DNA of 64,000 nucleotides from Xanthomonas hortorum (lineage in GTDB: Bacteria; Pseudomonadota; Gammaproteobacteria; Xanthomonadales; Xanthomonadaceae): NCBI RefSeq assembly GCF_024339125.1, contig NZ_CP101417.1:4785001-4849000 (forward strand). The letters are read 5' to 3'. Below are positions 42,556 through 50,335 of the stretch, one piece after another (within the stretch, counting starts at the first letter, position 1; each line of letters opens with the position of its first letter). The position numbers and the translations under genes were made by a program. Below the pieces are notes generated by a model. The model searched no databases, was not told where the DNA came from, and worked only from the letters and a program-made list of their open reading frames with translations.

Positions 42556-42831
42556 GTGTTCGCGCAACTCTGTCACTGGCGTATCCTTCGATCCGGTGTG
42601 ACACATCAACAGCGAACCATCGCTCGATACTCCGCATCCCATCAGCTGATCCTGAGCATGCGCAACAGCACGGGCGTATGTGGCAAAACCCGACGTCGGC
42701 AACCAGTATTGGTGCAGCGTCAAACCACCAATTCTTGATACCAGTATTTCCGGAAAGAACATAGCGTCGACGGTAGCTGCGTGTGCCGTCAGAACGTAAT
42801 CACCAACCTGTCGAATCATGTCCGCATCCAT
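42529..42831 (-). CDS. Small protein of unknown function
   Basis: A 100-aa frame on the minus strand, overlapping the end of D by 27 nt in convergent direction. It has a mixed composition with plausible strands (GLTLHQYWLPTSGFATYARAVAHAQDQLMGCGV). No domain is recognised and no strong ribosome site is seen. It could be a lysogenic conversion gene or a chance frame. The ~200 bp to its right (42832-43030) hold nothing I can name. Confidence 0.45.
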   Translation of the reverse strand: MDADMIRQVGDYVLTAHAATVDAMFFPEILVSRIGGLTLHQYWLPTSGFATYARAVAHAQDQLMGCGVSSDGSLLMCHTGSKDTPVTELREHSRRTFQLK

Positions 42832-43032
42832 GCATCGTTAATCTAAGTGCTGCGAATTGTACGCCCGCTGCAGAGCCCGTTTCATCGGTGCATCACCTAC
42901 AGCTTGTGTAGGACTTCCCTGATATCCAGTCAGACATAGCCTCTGTAGCTTCGCTCATGGATGTCAGGTCATTTCGCGCTGCCAGGACGGCGGCGAATGG
43001 ATCGCAAGGAGCCGTGCGCCGACACCTTGAAA

Positions 43033-43063
43033 AGCCGCCGGCATATACCGGCGGCTTTTTTTT
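43033..43063 (+). terminator. Strong Rho-independent terminator after the tail operon
   Basis: GCCGCCGG-CATATA-CCGGCGGC followed by eight T on the plus strand and preceded by A residues. It serves the D operon. With the A-run on the other side it may also work for the minus-strand gene now separated from it by the cassette. Confidence 0.92.
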
Positions 43064-43066
43064 GAC

Positions 43067-43126
43067 GCCCTACGCCTGAATTAAGCCGACCCGCGAAGCG
43101 GATTCGGCCTGAATGAATTGTTAGGC
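43067..43126 (-). repeat. attC recombination site of an integron gene cassette
   Basis: On the minus strand the 60 bp open with GCCTAAC (43126-43120) and AATTCATTCAGGCCGAATCCGC. A TTC turn and the complementary GCGGGTCGGCTTAATTCAGGC follow, and the site ends GTAGGGC (43073-43067). This is the R"-L"-L'-R' layout of attC sites. It closely resembles the class 1 and Xanthomonas types (AACAATTCATTCA...CGGCTTAATTCAGGCG). The last core has A where GTTRRRY has T, which fits insertion at a secondary site. Confidence 0.88.
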
Positions 43127-43431
43127 CGCTTGCGCAAGGATGGCGTCTATATTGTCAATGACCTCGCGCGCACTCTCGACTCCGCTTGCGTAGTACTCAG
43201 GAGAAAAGAATGCAGTATCAGACTGCGCCTCTGATTGAAGATGCTCAACACGAGCTTCAAGAAGCCACAGGAAAGTGTCTCTGTCATACCTCGCGAGAGA
43301 ATCCGCAATTTCGCGACTCATAAGTCCCTGGTTGATGGCTACGACGTAGAGGTATTGCCCAAGAAAGGATTTTCGTATGTCCATCTGCCAAGATCCTGTA
43401 AGTTGCTAGAGAAAAAGGGAAAACGGCCTAA
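43073..43431 (-). mobile_element. Single integron gene cassette (~359 bp) inserted in the prophage
   Basis: On the minus strand the cassette starts inside GTTAGGC (43432-43426), contains one gene and ends at the attC site. Removing 43073-43431 rejoins GGTGCGGGTG to TAGGGCGTC and leaves the upstream gene (43483-43953) directly before the terminator. This is the signature of a cassette captured at a non-integron site by an integrase acting in trans; no intI gene is in the window. Confidence 0.78.
43121..43384 (-). CDS. Cassette-encoded protein of unknown function
   Basis: An 87-aa helical, acidic protein (GQYLYVVAINQGLMSREIADSLARYDRDTFLWLLEARVEHL). Its stop TAA overlaps the first attC core (GCCTAAC), as is typical for cassette genes. 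There is little space for a promoter upstream. No family is recognised. Composition is AT-richer than the flanking phage genes. Confidence 0.8.
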   Translation of the reverse strand: MDIRKSFLGQYLYVVAINQGLMSREIADSLARYDRDTFLWLLEARVEHLQSEAQSDTAFFSPEYYASGVESAREVIDNIDAILAQAA

Positions 43432-43482
43432 CACCCGCACCAGGCTGGATACCCAAGCGGCGTAGCAGGCATGCATGGTCTG

Positions 43483-43953
43483 CTATCCGCGCAAGAGCAC
43501 TCGGAGCCGCGCTTTTTCGCGAACTATCCGGTGATGCAAATCCGTCATGATCTGCGTCTCTGCATCGATCACATGCTGCCAATGATTTTTCTTTATCTTT
43601 AGGTGGTCAAGCATACAAAAGCGAGTGGTCAAGGGAATCAAAGCAAAGACCAGCACATAGACGAGAAGATCCAGCGAAGTGGAGCTTGGTGGCAGTTGGT
43701 GGGGCAGCGTCGCCCAGATAAACGCTGTCAGCGCCATCCACGGAAGCGAACACACTGCTGACCAAAAGCGCGCCTGCCTTAGCGTTTCTTCAGAAGTGCT
43801 GTAAGCAAACTGCAAAGCGGACAGCGACACCTCTGCGGGCGGTGCAGACTCAACGTGGTAATGCTGTTCGATGCGCTCAGCAACGTTGAGCTGTCCGACT
43901 TCTGAGTCGCTCACTCCGACATGCGTAGGCGCGTTGTGCGAATTGGTTCCCAT
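43483..43953 (-). CDS. Small membrane protein, lysogenic-module neighbour
   Basis: A 156-aa protein with two hydrophobic segments (FWSAVCSLPWMALTAFIWATL; LDLLVYVLVFALIPLTTRF) and a charged C-terminal helix (HWQHVIDAETQIMTDLHHRIVREKARLRVLL). I chose ATG 43953 because AAAGG lies 8 nt upstream; a GTG at 43962 is also possible. It lies behind the repressor in the same direction, so it is likely expressed in the lysogen. It may be a superinfection-exclusion protein, but nothing proves that. Confidence 0.7.
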   Translation of the reverse strand: MGTNSHNAPTHVGVSDSEVGQLNVAERIEQHYHVESAPPAEVSLSALQFAYSTSEETLRQARFWSAVCSLPWMALTAFIWATLPHQLPPSSTSLDLLVYVLVFALIPLTTRFCMLDHLKIKKNHWQHVIDAETQIMTDLHHRIVREKARLRVLLRG

Positions 43954-44048
43954 TCCTGACACCTTTGCAATTTAAAGCCTAAACGTCACCGGGTAACTGC
44001 CGATAACGCACTCTTTTGCGAGGACCAGCTGTCCGATCTGCAGTTCGA

Positions 44049-44480
44049 TCACGACTTCTTTTTTTTCCGGCCACCCATGTTGATCTGCATGTTGCTTTGA
44101 TTGATCGCAGCCGTGGTGGTCACCATATGACCCACCCGGCTGTTGTCGTTAAACGTCACCACAGGCGCAGCTCTCTCACTGACATTCCTTGCAAGTCCAA
44201 GGTTGTCCAGCATCGCAGCGCGCATCTCCTGCGGCGCCGCGCGGAACGCGGCCACCAGCGCCGCCTCGGAAGGGTCTAACTCCATCCGGTGCTCCAACAG
44301 CACGTACACGATGTCCACACCACGCGCGTGTGCAGCCAATAAATAAGCTCCTCCGGGCATGTTCTGGTCCTTCTCGAAGTAAAGCTGTGCCCACTTCGAG
44401 ATGCCACAAGCGTCGGCCATCTCCTGCTGCGTAAGGCGCAGGCGCTTCCGTTCTTCCTTCAGGCGTTTCCCTACAGTCAC
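44049..44480 (-). CDS. XRE-family repressor (CI-like)
   Basis: A 143-aa protein with an N-terminal helix-turn-helix: TVGKRLKEERKRLRLTQQEMADACGISKWAQLYFEKDQNMPGGAYLLAAHARGVDIVYVL. This is followed by a short C-terminal segment ending in a Lys-rich tail (GGRKKKKS). It lacks the LexA-type peptidase domain, so RecA-driven self-cleavage is not expected. It faces the Cro-like gene across a 73-bp region with a perfect palindrome. It most likely keeps lysogeny. Confidence 0.88.
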   Translation of the reverse strand: MTVGKRLKEERKRLRLTQQEMADACGISKWAQLYFEKDQNMPGGAYLLAAHARGVDIVYVLLEHRMELDPSEAALVAAFRAAPQEMRAAMLDNLGLARNVSERAAPVVTFNDNSRVGHMVTTTAAINQSNMQINMGGRKKKKS

Positions 44481-44497
44481 TAAGGTTTTTCCTCATA

Positions 44498-44526
44498 TTG
44501 ACAAAGTTGGTGTTAACACCAACAAT
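44498..44526 (+). promoter_or_regulatory. Lysis-lysogeny switch: promoter and 18-bp palindromic operator
   Basis: GTTGGTGTTAACACCAAC (44506-44523) is a perfect 18-bp palindrome between the divergent repressor and Cro-like genes. TTGACA (44498-44503) just before it is a consensus -35, and AACAAT (44521-44526) stands 17 bp on as a weak -10. The operator thus lies between -35 and -10 of the early rightward promoter, the right place for repression. Confidence 0.75.
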
Positions 44527-44553
44527 TTCCAAAACCACAGACGACCGCCACCG

Positions 44554-44814
44554 ATGCCCCGCAACGTGCAATCTCAGCAGCAGTTCCATCCTCGAACCAC
44601 AGCAGAGGCGCGGGAATGGTTGGTGTCCAACGGCATTACGGTCTCTGGATTCGCCCGGCAACTTGGGGTGAATCGCACTGTTGTCGACGATCTGCTCCGA
44701 GGCCGCTCGCAAGGCAAGTACGGAGATTCGCACACAGCTGCAATTGCACTCGGCCTCAAAGCACCGCCGAATTATGCCGCAAAAGTCCAAACTTCCAAGC
44801 ACTCTAGGGGGTGA
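44554..44814 (+). CDS. Cro/Ner-like DNA-binding protein (BcepMu gp16 type)
   Basis: An 86-aa protein: TTAEAREWLVSNGITVSGFARQLGVNRTVVDDLLRGRSQGKYGDSHTAAIALGLK. The motif WLVSNGITVSGFARQLGV-R..V.DLLRGR..G is that of the BcepMu gp16 group of phage regulators. It is first in the rightward early operon and divergent from the repressor, the position of Cro. Confidence 0.85.
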   Translation: MPRNVQSQQQFHPRTTAEAREWLVSNGITVSGFARQLGVNRTVVDDLLRGRSQGKYGDSHTAAIALGLKAPPNYAAKVQTSKHSRG

Positions 44815-44816
44815 GC

Positions 44817-45137
44817 ATGTTCGGTCGGAAAAAAATCGTCTTCCGCTGCGAGGCCTGTAGCGCAAGGCTCATCAAACGCACCAGCTTCCTCGCACATAAG
44901 TTCCTTCGGCATGACTCCTATGTGTGCGAGAACCCGATGTGTGGCGCTACTTACACAGGCCATTCGGAGTTGACCGGTATTGCCAGCCCCAGCGGCGTGC
45001 CCACCTCACACAGCGAGCTTCCACCGACACCGGCGCTCCAACGCGCCCAGGCGCTACAGGCCTACCGCGAGTCGCTCGGCGACCGTCAGCTGGATCTGAT
45101 TCCCGTGAGCGGCGAGCCGTTCTTCCCTCACATCTGA
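44817..45137 (+). CDS. ogr: Ogr/Delta-type zinc-finger late transcription activator
   Basis: A 106-aa protein with FRCEACSARLIKRTSFL...YVCENPMCGATYTGHSELTGIASPSG. The cysteines C11, C14, C37 and C42 give C-x2-C-x22-C-x4-C, the exact Ogr spacing. Ogr binds upstream of late promoters and contacts the RNA polymerase alpha subunit. ATG 44817 stands 6 nt after AGGGG; a GTG at 44811 overlaps the previous stop and is less likely. The C-terminal ~40 residues are an extension beyond P2 Ogr. Confidence 0.92.
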   Translation: MFGRKKIVFRCEACSARLIKRTSFLAHKFLRHDSYVCENPMCGATYTGHSELTGIASPSGVPTSHSELPPTPALQRAQALQAYRESLGDRQLDLIPVSGEPFFPHI

Positions 45138-45147
45138 GGCACCCCTA

Positions 45148-45426
45148 ATGCGAAAGACCCTTGATTGGGCGGCATTGCCGCCCACGGCGAAGCTTTGCCT
45201 GGAAGTCGCGCTAGTTCATGGCGGCCTGTTGAAAACCGAGCACGGTTACATCGGCCGCAATGCGCCTGCGCAGACCGCGCAGCGCTTCGGTGCGGTCGTG
45301 GTGGCCACCCTCATGCGCGAAGGACTTGCAACGTCTGACGGCACCAATGAGCGCCTTGTCGTGCTGACCGATGCCGCAGCCGTTTTGTTCCATCTCCAAC
45401 TCGCAAACAGTGAGGTCGGCTCGTGA
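45148..45426 (+). CDS. Small early phage protein, unknown
   Basis: A 92-aa protein (RKTLDWAALPPTAKLCLEVALVHGGLLKTEHGYIGRNAPAQTAQRFGAVVVATLMREGLATSD). Its alternating helices and strand look like a winged-helix, but I cannot name a family. It is joined to the next gene by overlap (GTGATG). Confidence 0.65.
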   Translation: MRKTLDWAALPPTAKLCLEVALVHGGLLKTEHGYIGRNAPAQTAQRFGAVVVATLMREGLATSDGTNERLVVLTDAAAVLFHLQLANSEVGS

Positions 45427-45635
45427 TGCACGCCAATAGCTGGTTCACCGCACAGGAGCCGCGATTCGTAGATGCGGCAAGCAATGTGCCGCAGCGCATC
45501 GCGCCGCACGCCAAACACGAAGAGGCGCGCCTTCTAGCTGCTGCCGTTGACGCGCACCGCCGTGCCGGCGGCGCTTATCTCGTGATCGACAACGCCACAG
45601 CTTCGCTCGCGCCTCAGCGCCGGCTCGGCGTCTAA
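45426..45635 (+). CDS. Small early phage protein, unknown
   Basis: A 69-aa protein starting at ATG 45426 (GTG 45423 possible), overlapping the previous stop. Sequence HAKHEEARLLAAAVDAHRRAGGAYLVIDNATASLAPQRRLG. No family is recognised. It precedes the replication gene by 10 bp. Confidence 0.6.
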   Translation: MHANSWFTAQEPRFVDAASNVPQRIAPHAKHEEARLLAAAVDAHRRAGGAYLVIDNATASLAPQRRLGV

Positions 45636-45645
45636 GGAAGTTTCG

Positions 45646-48342
45646 ATGCAAGAGGATCTGCGGCAACAGGTGCTGTCCCGACTAGAGCGGGATTACGGAC
45701 TCAAGCACCGGAGTGGTACCGAGTACATGCGCGGCGGCAAGTGCCCGTCGTGCAGCAAAAAAGAGCTCTACACCAACCATCTCAAGCCATGGGTGGTGAA
45801 GTGCGGCCGTCAATCCAAGTGCGGGCGCGAACTGCACGTCAAGGATCTGTATGACGACCTGTTCGACGACTGGTCCAAGCGCTTTCAGCCAACGCCTGCG
45901 GCTCCCAATGCTGCAGCCGATGCTTACCTGCAGTTCTCGCGTGGTTTCGACCTGGCGCCGCTGAAAGGTCTCTACACCCAGGACAGCCACTACGATCGCA
46001 AGATCAGCGCCGGCACCGCAACCGTGCGCTTTGCGCTGGTCAAGGGCGGCTGGTGGGAGCGCCTGATCGATCGCCCGCACCGCTTCGGCAAACAGAAGGC
46101 GCGCTTTGCTCCAGGCCAGAGCTATGCGGGTGTGTGGTGGGCGGCGCCTGCCGCGCTGACAGCCATGCAGACGGCACGCGAGGTGTGGATCGTTGAGGGC
46201 ATCTTCGATGCGATCGCGCTCCTGCAGCACGGCGTGTGCGCGGTATCGGCCATGTCTTCCAACGCATTCCCAGAGGAATCGCTGCGCGAGCTGTGCAAGG
46301 CACGCATGGCCGATCTTCCGACGCTTGTGTGGGCACTGGACAACGAGCCAGGCGCCCGTGCGTACACGCACAAGCACATCAAGCGTGCAGCAGCGTTGGG
46401 CTTCGACTCGCGGGCCGCGCAGATCGTCCAGCGCGATAGCAAGAAGACCGACTGGAACGACCTACATCTGCGCGCTATCGCGTCGGACGATCCCAAGCAG
46501 TGGGACAACGACGTCAAGGAAGCCCGCTACCAGGGCGACCTGCTCGTGGCCCGCTCGGCGGTAGACAAAGGCCTGCTGATGTTCGAGCACGACGGCCGCA
46601 ACGACTTCTGGCTGGAGTACCGCTCACGCCTGTACTGGTTCGATTTCGACACGCAGCGCTTCGACAAGCTGCGCAAGGAGAAGCTGGGGGACATCGATGC
46701 CGACGACGGCGACGAGGTTGCAGCCGAGGATCTGAAGAAGATCAAGCGCGCCGCCTGTTCAGTCCAGAAAATCGCCAACTGCTACCCCGAGGCGCTGTAC
46801 TTCCAACGCCAGGAAGTCACGGATGAGAGCTGGTACTACTTCCGCGTCGATTTTCCGCACGACGGCCCTAGCGTAAAGGGCACCTTTACCGGTGGTCATG
46901 TCTCCAGCGCGTCCGAGTTCAAAAAGCGTCTCATCTCGCTGGCCGCCGGCGCCATGTTCACCGGCACCGGCCACCAGTTGGACCGCCTGATCGAGGAGCA
47001 AACCGAGGCAATCAAGACGGTCGATGCCATCGACTTCGTGGGCTACAGCAAGGAACACCGCGCCTACCTGCTCGGCGATATGGCTGTGCGCGACGGAGAG
47101 CTGGTGACGGCCAACGAGGAGGACTACTTCGAGTTCGACAAGCTGCGCTTGAAGACCACGCAGAAGTCCATCCGATTGGAGATCCAGCGCGACGCCGAGG
47201 CTTTCCGCGTGGATTGGCTACCATGGCTGTGGCAGTGCTTCGGCACGCACGGCATGGTCGCCATGACGTTCTGGTTTGGCTCGTTGTTCGCCGAGCAGAT
47301 CCGCGCCGGGCACAAGAGCTTTCCGTTCCTTGAAGCCACCGGTGAAGCCGGCGCCGGCAAGACCACGCTGTTGACGTTCCTGTGGAAGCTGCTGGGCCGC
47401 TCGGACTACGAAGGCTTCGACCCGGCCAAGTCGTCCAAGGCCGGCCGTGCACGCGCCATGGGCCAGGTGTCCGGCATGCCGGTCGTCCTGCTGGAGGCCG
47501 ACCGCAGCGAGCCGGACAAAGCGCACTCCAAGACGTTCGAGTGGGATGAGCTGAAGGACTTCTTCGGCGGCGGCACCCTAGCAACGCGCGGCGTGCGCAA
47601 CGGCGGCAACGAGACCTACGAGCCACCGTTTCGCGGCACGATCGTGATCACACAGAACGCTGCGGTGGACGCCAGCGAGGCGATCCTCACGCGCATCGTG
47701 AAGTTGCACTTCAAGCGACCGCAGGTCACCACCGAAAGCCGTATCGCGGCCGACAACCTCAACGCGCTGCAGGTCGAAGAAGTCAGCCACTTCCTCGTGC
47801 GTGCCATTCGCCAAGAGCGCGCAATCCTCGATCTGTTCGCTGAGCGGGTGAAGGTATTTGAGGCCAAGCTTCGCGCTCAGCAAGATCTACGCCTTGAACG
47901 CGTCATCAAGAACCATGCGCAGATGCTGGCGCTGTTCGACTGTCTGCGCCTGGTTGTCGCTCTACCTGACGACATGGTCGAGCAGACGCGGCTCGCGTTG
48001 TTGGACATGGCGCTGGAACGACAAAAGGCGATCAGCGCAGACCACGCGATGGTCAACGAATTCTGGGAGGTCTACGAATACCTCGAGGCGACCGGCCACG
48101 GCAAAGCTGTGGTCAATCACAGCCGCGACGCGCAGCGCATTGCGATCAACCTCAATCACTTCGCTGCACGTGCTTCGCAATTCAGTCAGCCAGTACCCGA
48201 TCTCAAGGTGCTACGTGCGCTGCTCGGGGACTCGCGCCGGCACAAGTTCATGGGCGCAAACGTGGCCGTCAACAGCGCCGTCCTCAAGGACGATCTGACC
48301 GGCGTCGGCACCACCGTGAAGTGCTGGGTGTTTCAGAAATGA
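45646..48342 (+). CDS. Phage replication protein: zinc-ribbon/Toprim primase fused to P-loop ATPase
   Basis: An 898-aa protein. The N-terminal zinc ribbon CPSCSKKELYTNHLKPWVVKCGRQSKCG is CHC2-like. A Toprim core carries EVWIVEGIFDAIALLQHG (E184) and VWALDNEPGARAY. A central domain of unknown type follows, then a DUF927/helicase-like ATPase with GEAGAGKTT (566-574, Lys572) and PVVLLEADRSEPDKAHSKTFEWDELKDFFGG. The layout is that of primase-helicases that start phage DNA replication; it replaces the gpA rolling-circle nuclease of P2. AAGGAAG precedes the ATG at a good distance. Confidence 0.88.
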   Translation: MQEDLRQQVLSRLERDYGLKHRSGTEYMRGGKCPSCSKKELYTNHLKPWVVKCGRQSKCGRELHVKDLYDDLFDDWSKRFQPTPAAPNAAADAYLQFSRGFDLAPLKGLYTQDSHYDRKISAGTATVRFALVKGGWWERLIDRPHRFGKQKARFAPGQSYAGVWWAAPAALTAMQTAREVWIVEGIFDAIALLQHGVCAVSAMSSNAFPEESLRELCKARMADLPTLVWALDNEPGARAYTHKHIKRAAALGFDSRAAQIVQRDSKKTDWNDLHLRAIASDDPKQWDNDVKEARYQGDLLVARSAVDKGLLMFEHDGRNDFWLEYRSRLYWFDFDTQRFDKLRKEKLGDIDADDGDEVAAEDLKKIKRAACSVQKIANCYPEALYFQRQEVTDESWYYFRVDFPHDGPSVKGTFTGGHVSSASEFKKRLISLAAGAMFTGTGHQLDRLIEEQTEAIKTVDAIDFVGYSKEHRAYLLGDMAVRDGELVTANEEDYFEFDKLRLKTTQKSIRLEIQRDAEAFRVDWLPWLWQCFGTHGMVAMTFWFGSLFAEQIRAGHKSFPFLEATGEAGAGKTTLLTFLWKLLGRSDYEGFDPAKSSKAGRARAMGQVSGMPVVLLEADRSEPDKAHSKTFEWDELKDFFGGGTLATRGVRNGGNETYEPPFRGTIVITQNAAVDASEAILTRIVKLHFKRPQVTTESRIAADNLNALQVEEVSHFLVRAIRQERAILDLFAERVKVFEAKLRAQQDLRLERVIKNHAQMLALFDCLRLVVALPDDMVEQTRLALLDMALERQKAISADHAMVNEFWEVYEYLEATGHGKAVVNHSRDAQRIAINLNHFAARASQFSQPVPDLKVLRALLGDSRRHKFMGANVAVNSAVLKDDLTGVGTTVKCWVFQK

Positions 48343-48662
48343 GCGCGCTTTCTCATGTTGGAAATTTTGGGAAATTTTCGTTGACATCCGCCCAGGATCG
48401 GAGCAACCATTACTTCGTCGCCGCACAATCGGCGACCGGGCTTGGCAGCCCGATTACTCAGGCGCACCAGCGCCCATCGACCGATGCAAGGCGCTTTTTT
48501 GTTGCCCTGCATCGCGCCGGGCACGTGCTTGCCATCTTTATGGCGGGCGGTACGTGGAGGGCTTCGGCCCTGCCGGCTCCTGAGTCCGGTCTGCCAACCC
48601 GTGCCGTCCGCCACCCTGCTTGGCAGCGGGTTGGCGGACTCCAATCTACTCAGGAGTCCAGC
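48343..48662 (+). promoter_or_regulatory. Structured leader hiding a ribosome site
   Basis: There is no gene in these 320 bp. A TTGACA-like -35 is at about 48381. A near-perfect stem GATGCAAGGC/GCCCTGCATC (48483-48492, 48504-48513) surrounds a T-run. A larger two-part stem follows: CTCCTGAGT (48577-48585) with ACTCAGGAG (48648-48656), and GTCTGCCAACCCG (48589-48601) with CGGGTTGGCGGAC (48627-48639). The AGGAG of the next gene (48652-48656) lies in the stem, so folding would block its translation. Confidence 0.65.
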
Positions 48663-48881
48663 ATGTCCTACGACACCCAAGAAGCGCCCGCGTCTGCGGC
48701 GCGCCAGGTCGCACACTATTTCGGCCTGATCGCCAACACCCTCGAATGGAACCATGCCGCGTGGCTGAGCCTGATGGCGCGCCTCGAAGGCACTGGTAAG
48801 GCCATCCACGCCCTCACGCTTGCTGACGTTGCTGCAGCGATCGCTGTCGTCGATGCTGCGTATACGGAGGCGCAGCGATGA
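48663..48881 (+). CDS. Small early phage protein, unknown
   Basis: A 72-aa Ala-rich helical protein (AASARQVAHYFGLIANTLEWNHAAWLSLMARLEGTGKAIHALTLADVAAAIAVVDAAY). Its ribosome site AGGAG lies in a predicted hairpin. It overlaps the next gene by 4 nt (ATGA). Confidence 0.65.
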   Translation: MSYDTQEAPASAARQVAHYFGLIANTLEWNHAAWLSLMARLEGTGKAIHALTLADVAAAIAVVDAAYTEAQR

Positions 48882-49156
48882 GCGCCAACAAGCAATTTCG
48901 CGTCTGCGCAGGCGTCATCCTCAGCTTCGAGATGATGCAGGGCTATGTGCTGGCAATGCTGCATTCCGATGCGCAGCACGACGTGGCACCGGTGCTGATC
49001 GCCTGCGAAGCCACTGGCTTTGATGACGTGTTGCTGGGTGGCGATGCGCAGAGCGTGGTGCTGGGCCGGCTGCATGTCTGCATGCGTGTAGATCGTGCAG
49101 TCGAGGTGCTCACCTGGCTGCAGAAACAAGCAGGCGCCAACGGAACCGCACGATGA
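48878..49156 (+). CDS. Small early phage protein, unknown
   Basis: A 92-aa protein (NKQFRVCAGVILSFEMMQGYVLAMLHSDAQHDVAPVLIACEATGFDDVLLGG). No family is recognised. It is linked by 4-nt overlaps on both sides, so its translation is probably coupled. Confidence 0.65.
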   Translation: MSANKQFRVCAGVILSFEMMQGYVLAMLHSDAQHDVAPVLIACEATGFDDVLLGGDAQSVVLGRLHVCMRVDRAVEVLTWLQKQAGANGTAR

Positions 49157-49416
49157 ACACGGCGCAGGCACTCGCTTATCCAGAAGACGCCGATTACACG
49201 ATCAGCGAAGAAGAACACGACCGCCTATGGCGCGTGCAGCAAGCAGCCAGCTTGCTTGCCACTCTCAATCACAACATCGCCACACGTGCAGGAATCAGCC
49301 ACGACGGCATCGCCGCTGTTGCCGATTTCATGCGCGAAGAGTTGCTCGACATCGCCTGCGGCGCCAGGCACCTGCGTGAACCCACCAAGCCGCCAACCGG
49401 CGCCGATTTGATCTGA
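49153..49416 (+). CDS. Small early phage protein, unknown
   Basis: An 87-aa acidic helical protein (DADYTISEEEHDRLWRVQQAASLLATLNHNIATRAGISHDGIAAVADFMREELLDIA). No DNA-binding or enzyme motif is seen. It ends the first coupled trio. Confidence 0.65.
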   Translation: MNTAQALAYPEDADYTISEEEHDRLWRVQQAASLLATLNHNIATRAGISHDGIAAVADFMREELLDIACGARHLREPTKPPTGADLI

Positions 49417-49493
49417 CCGTTCCAGCGGGTCCGGCGGGCGGTGCGTCAACACCGCCCCTGGACCTTCCATCAACGAAGCTCGAGGAGAGCCAC

Positions 49494-49901
49494 ATGCAAC
49501 AGCACGCTGTCACACGCCCGCAGATTTCCAGTGCCGGACCCTACCAGGAGGCTACCACGCCCGTCGGAGCCGACTTCGACTTAGCCGCAGGCAAGGACTG
49601 CAGCGCGATCGCCACGCTCTACATCACCCACGACGCGGTAGTGGCGGTGGCCGCTCTGACCATGGGGCAGCACAGCAGTGCCGCCCAGCGCTGGGAGCGC
49701 CGCCGAGGCCCTGGCAAAGAATGGAAGCTGATCAGCGGCCCACGCCTAACCAGCGAGGCCGGCCGGATCAGCAATGCGTTGGCCGAATTTATGGACGATC
49801 TGGATTTTCCTTTCGACCTGGCCAACATGCTGCCGCGCCGCCCGACCGCTGCCGCCGAGGCGGCGATCGCTGCTGCCGCGCGGGAGGTGGCGCATGCTTA
49901 A
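49494..49901 (+). CDS. Phage protein, unknown
   Basis: A 135-aa protein with GAGGAGAG before the ATG. It contains PVGADFDLAAGKDCSAIATLYITHDAVVAVAALTMGQH and RTGPGKEW-like basic parts. The end is Ala-rich and overlaps the next start by 8 nt. No family is recognised. Confidence 0.65.
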   Translation: MQQHAVTRPQISSAGPYQEATTPVGADFDLAAGKDCSAIATLYITHDAVVAVAALTMGQHSSAAQRWERRRGPGKEWKLISGPRLTSEAGRISNALAEFMDDLDFPFDLANMLPRRPTAAAEAAIAAAAREVAHA

Positions 49902-50070
49902 TTTGGCCCTGATCATGATTGCGCCGACGATCGGCGGCGCGCTGCTCTACCGCCTGTGGATCTCGCGCCCGACGCATACCGCATATATCGGGCTGGCCGT
50001 AGGGCAGATCCCGCAGCGCCTGCGTCGCCGCACCCACATGGCTGTAAGGCGGGAGGCTGCTCATGGCTGA
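49894..50070 (+). CDS. Micro-membrane protein, 58 aa
   Basis: Starts at ATG 49894 with GGGAGG upstream. One membrane segment (LALIMIAPTIGGALLYRLWI) is followed by a strongly basic tail (PQRLRRRTHMAVRREAA). It could be a small inner-membrane regulator; function unknown. Confidence 0.6.
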   Translation: MLNLALIMIAPTIGGALLYRLWISRPTHTAYIGLAVGQIPQRLRRRTHMAVRREAAHG

Positions 50071-50335
50071 GTCGGTCATCCTTCTCGGCCCGCAGGGCAG
50101 CTGCAAATCTCTCAACGCCGAGGCTCTATGTCGAGAACTCGGCCTGCAGGAGGTCATCGAACTGGACGAAATGTTGTTCACGTTCCGCGCTGATCGCCTG
50201 GAGTCTTCCGGGCAACTGATCCTGACCTGCGACGATCAGCAAGCCAGTACCTTGTCGGTGCGCTGGGGGTTGCGCCTCATGCGTGTCGAGGAAGCACGCG
50301 CCCAGCTCGGCACCGCATGGAGGACGCAGCCATGA
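50063..50335 (+). CDS. 90-aa protein with Walker A-like loop
   Basis: The N-terminus MAESVILLGPQGSCKSLNAEALCREL fits a P-loop (GPQGSCKS, residues 9-16) after a beta strand. The rest (EVIELDEMLFTFRADRLESSGQLILTCDD) resembles the next strands of a shortened NTPase. There is no room for a full fold, so it may act only as a nucleotide binder or a decoy. It overlaps both neighbours. Confidence 0.65.
   Translation: MAESVILLGPQGSCKSLNAEALCRELGLQEVIELDEMLFTFRADRLESSGQLILTCDDQQASTLSVRWGLRLMRVEEARAQLGTAWRTQP

Noticed and set aside
50063-50335. Full AAA/NTPase enzyme
   Set aside because: Only the P-loop region can fit in 90 residues; Walker B and sensor parts are missing.
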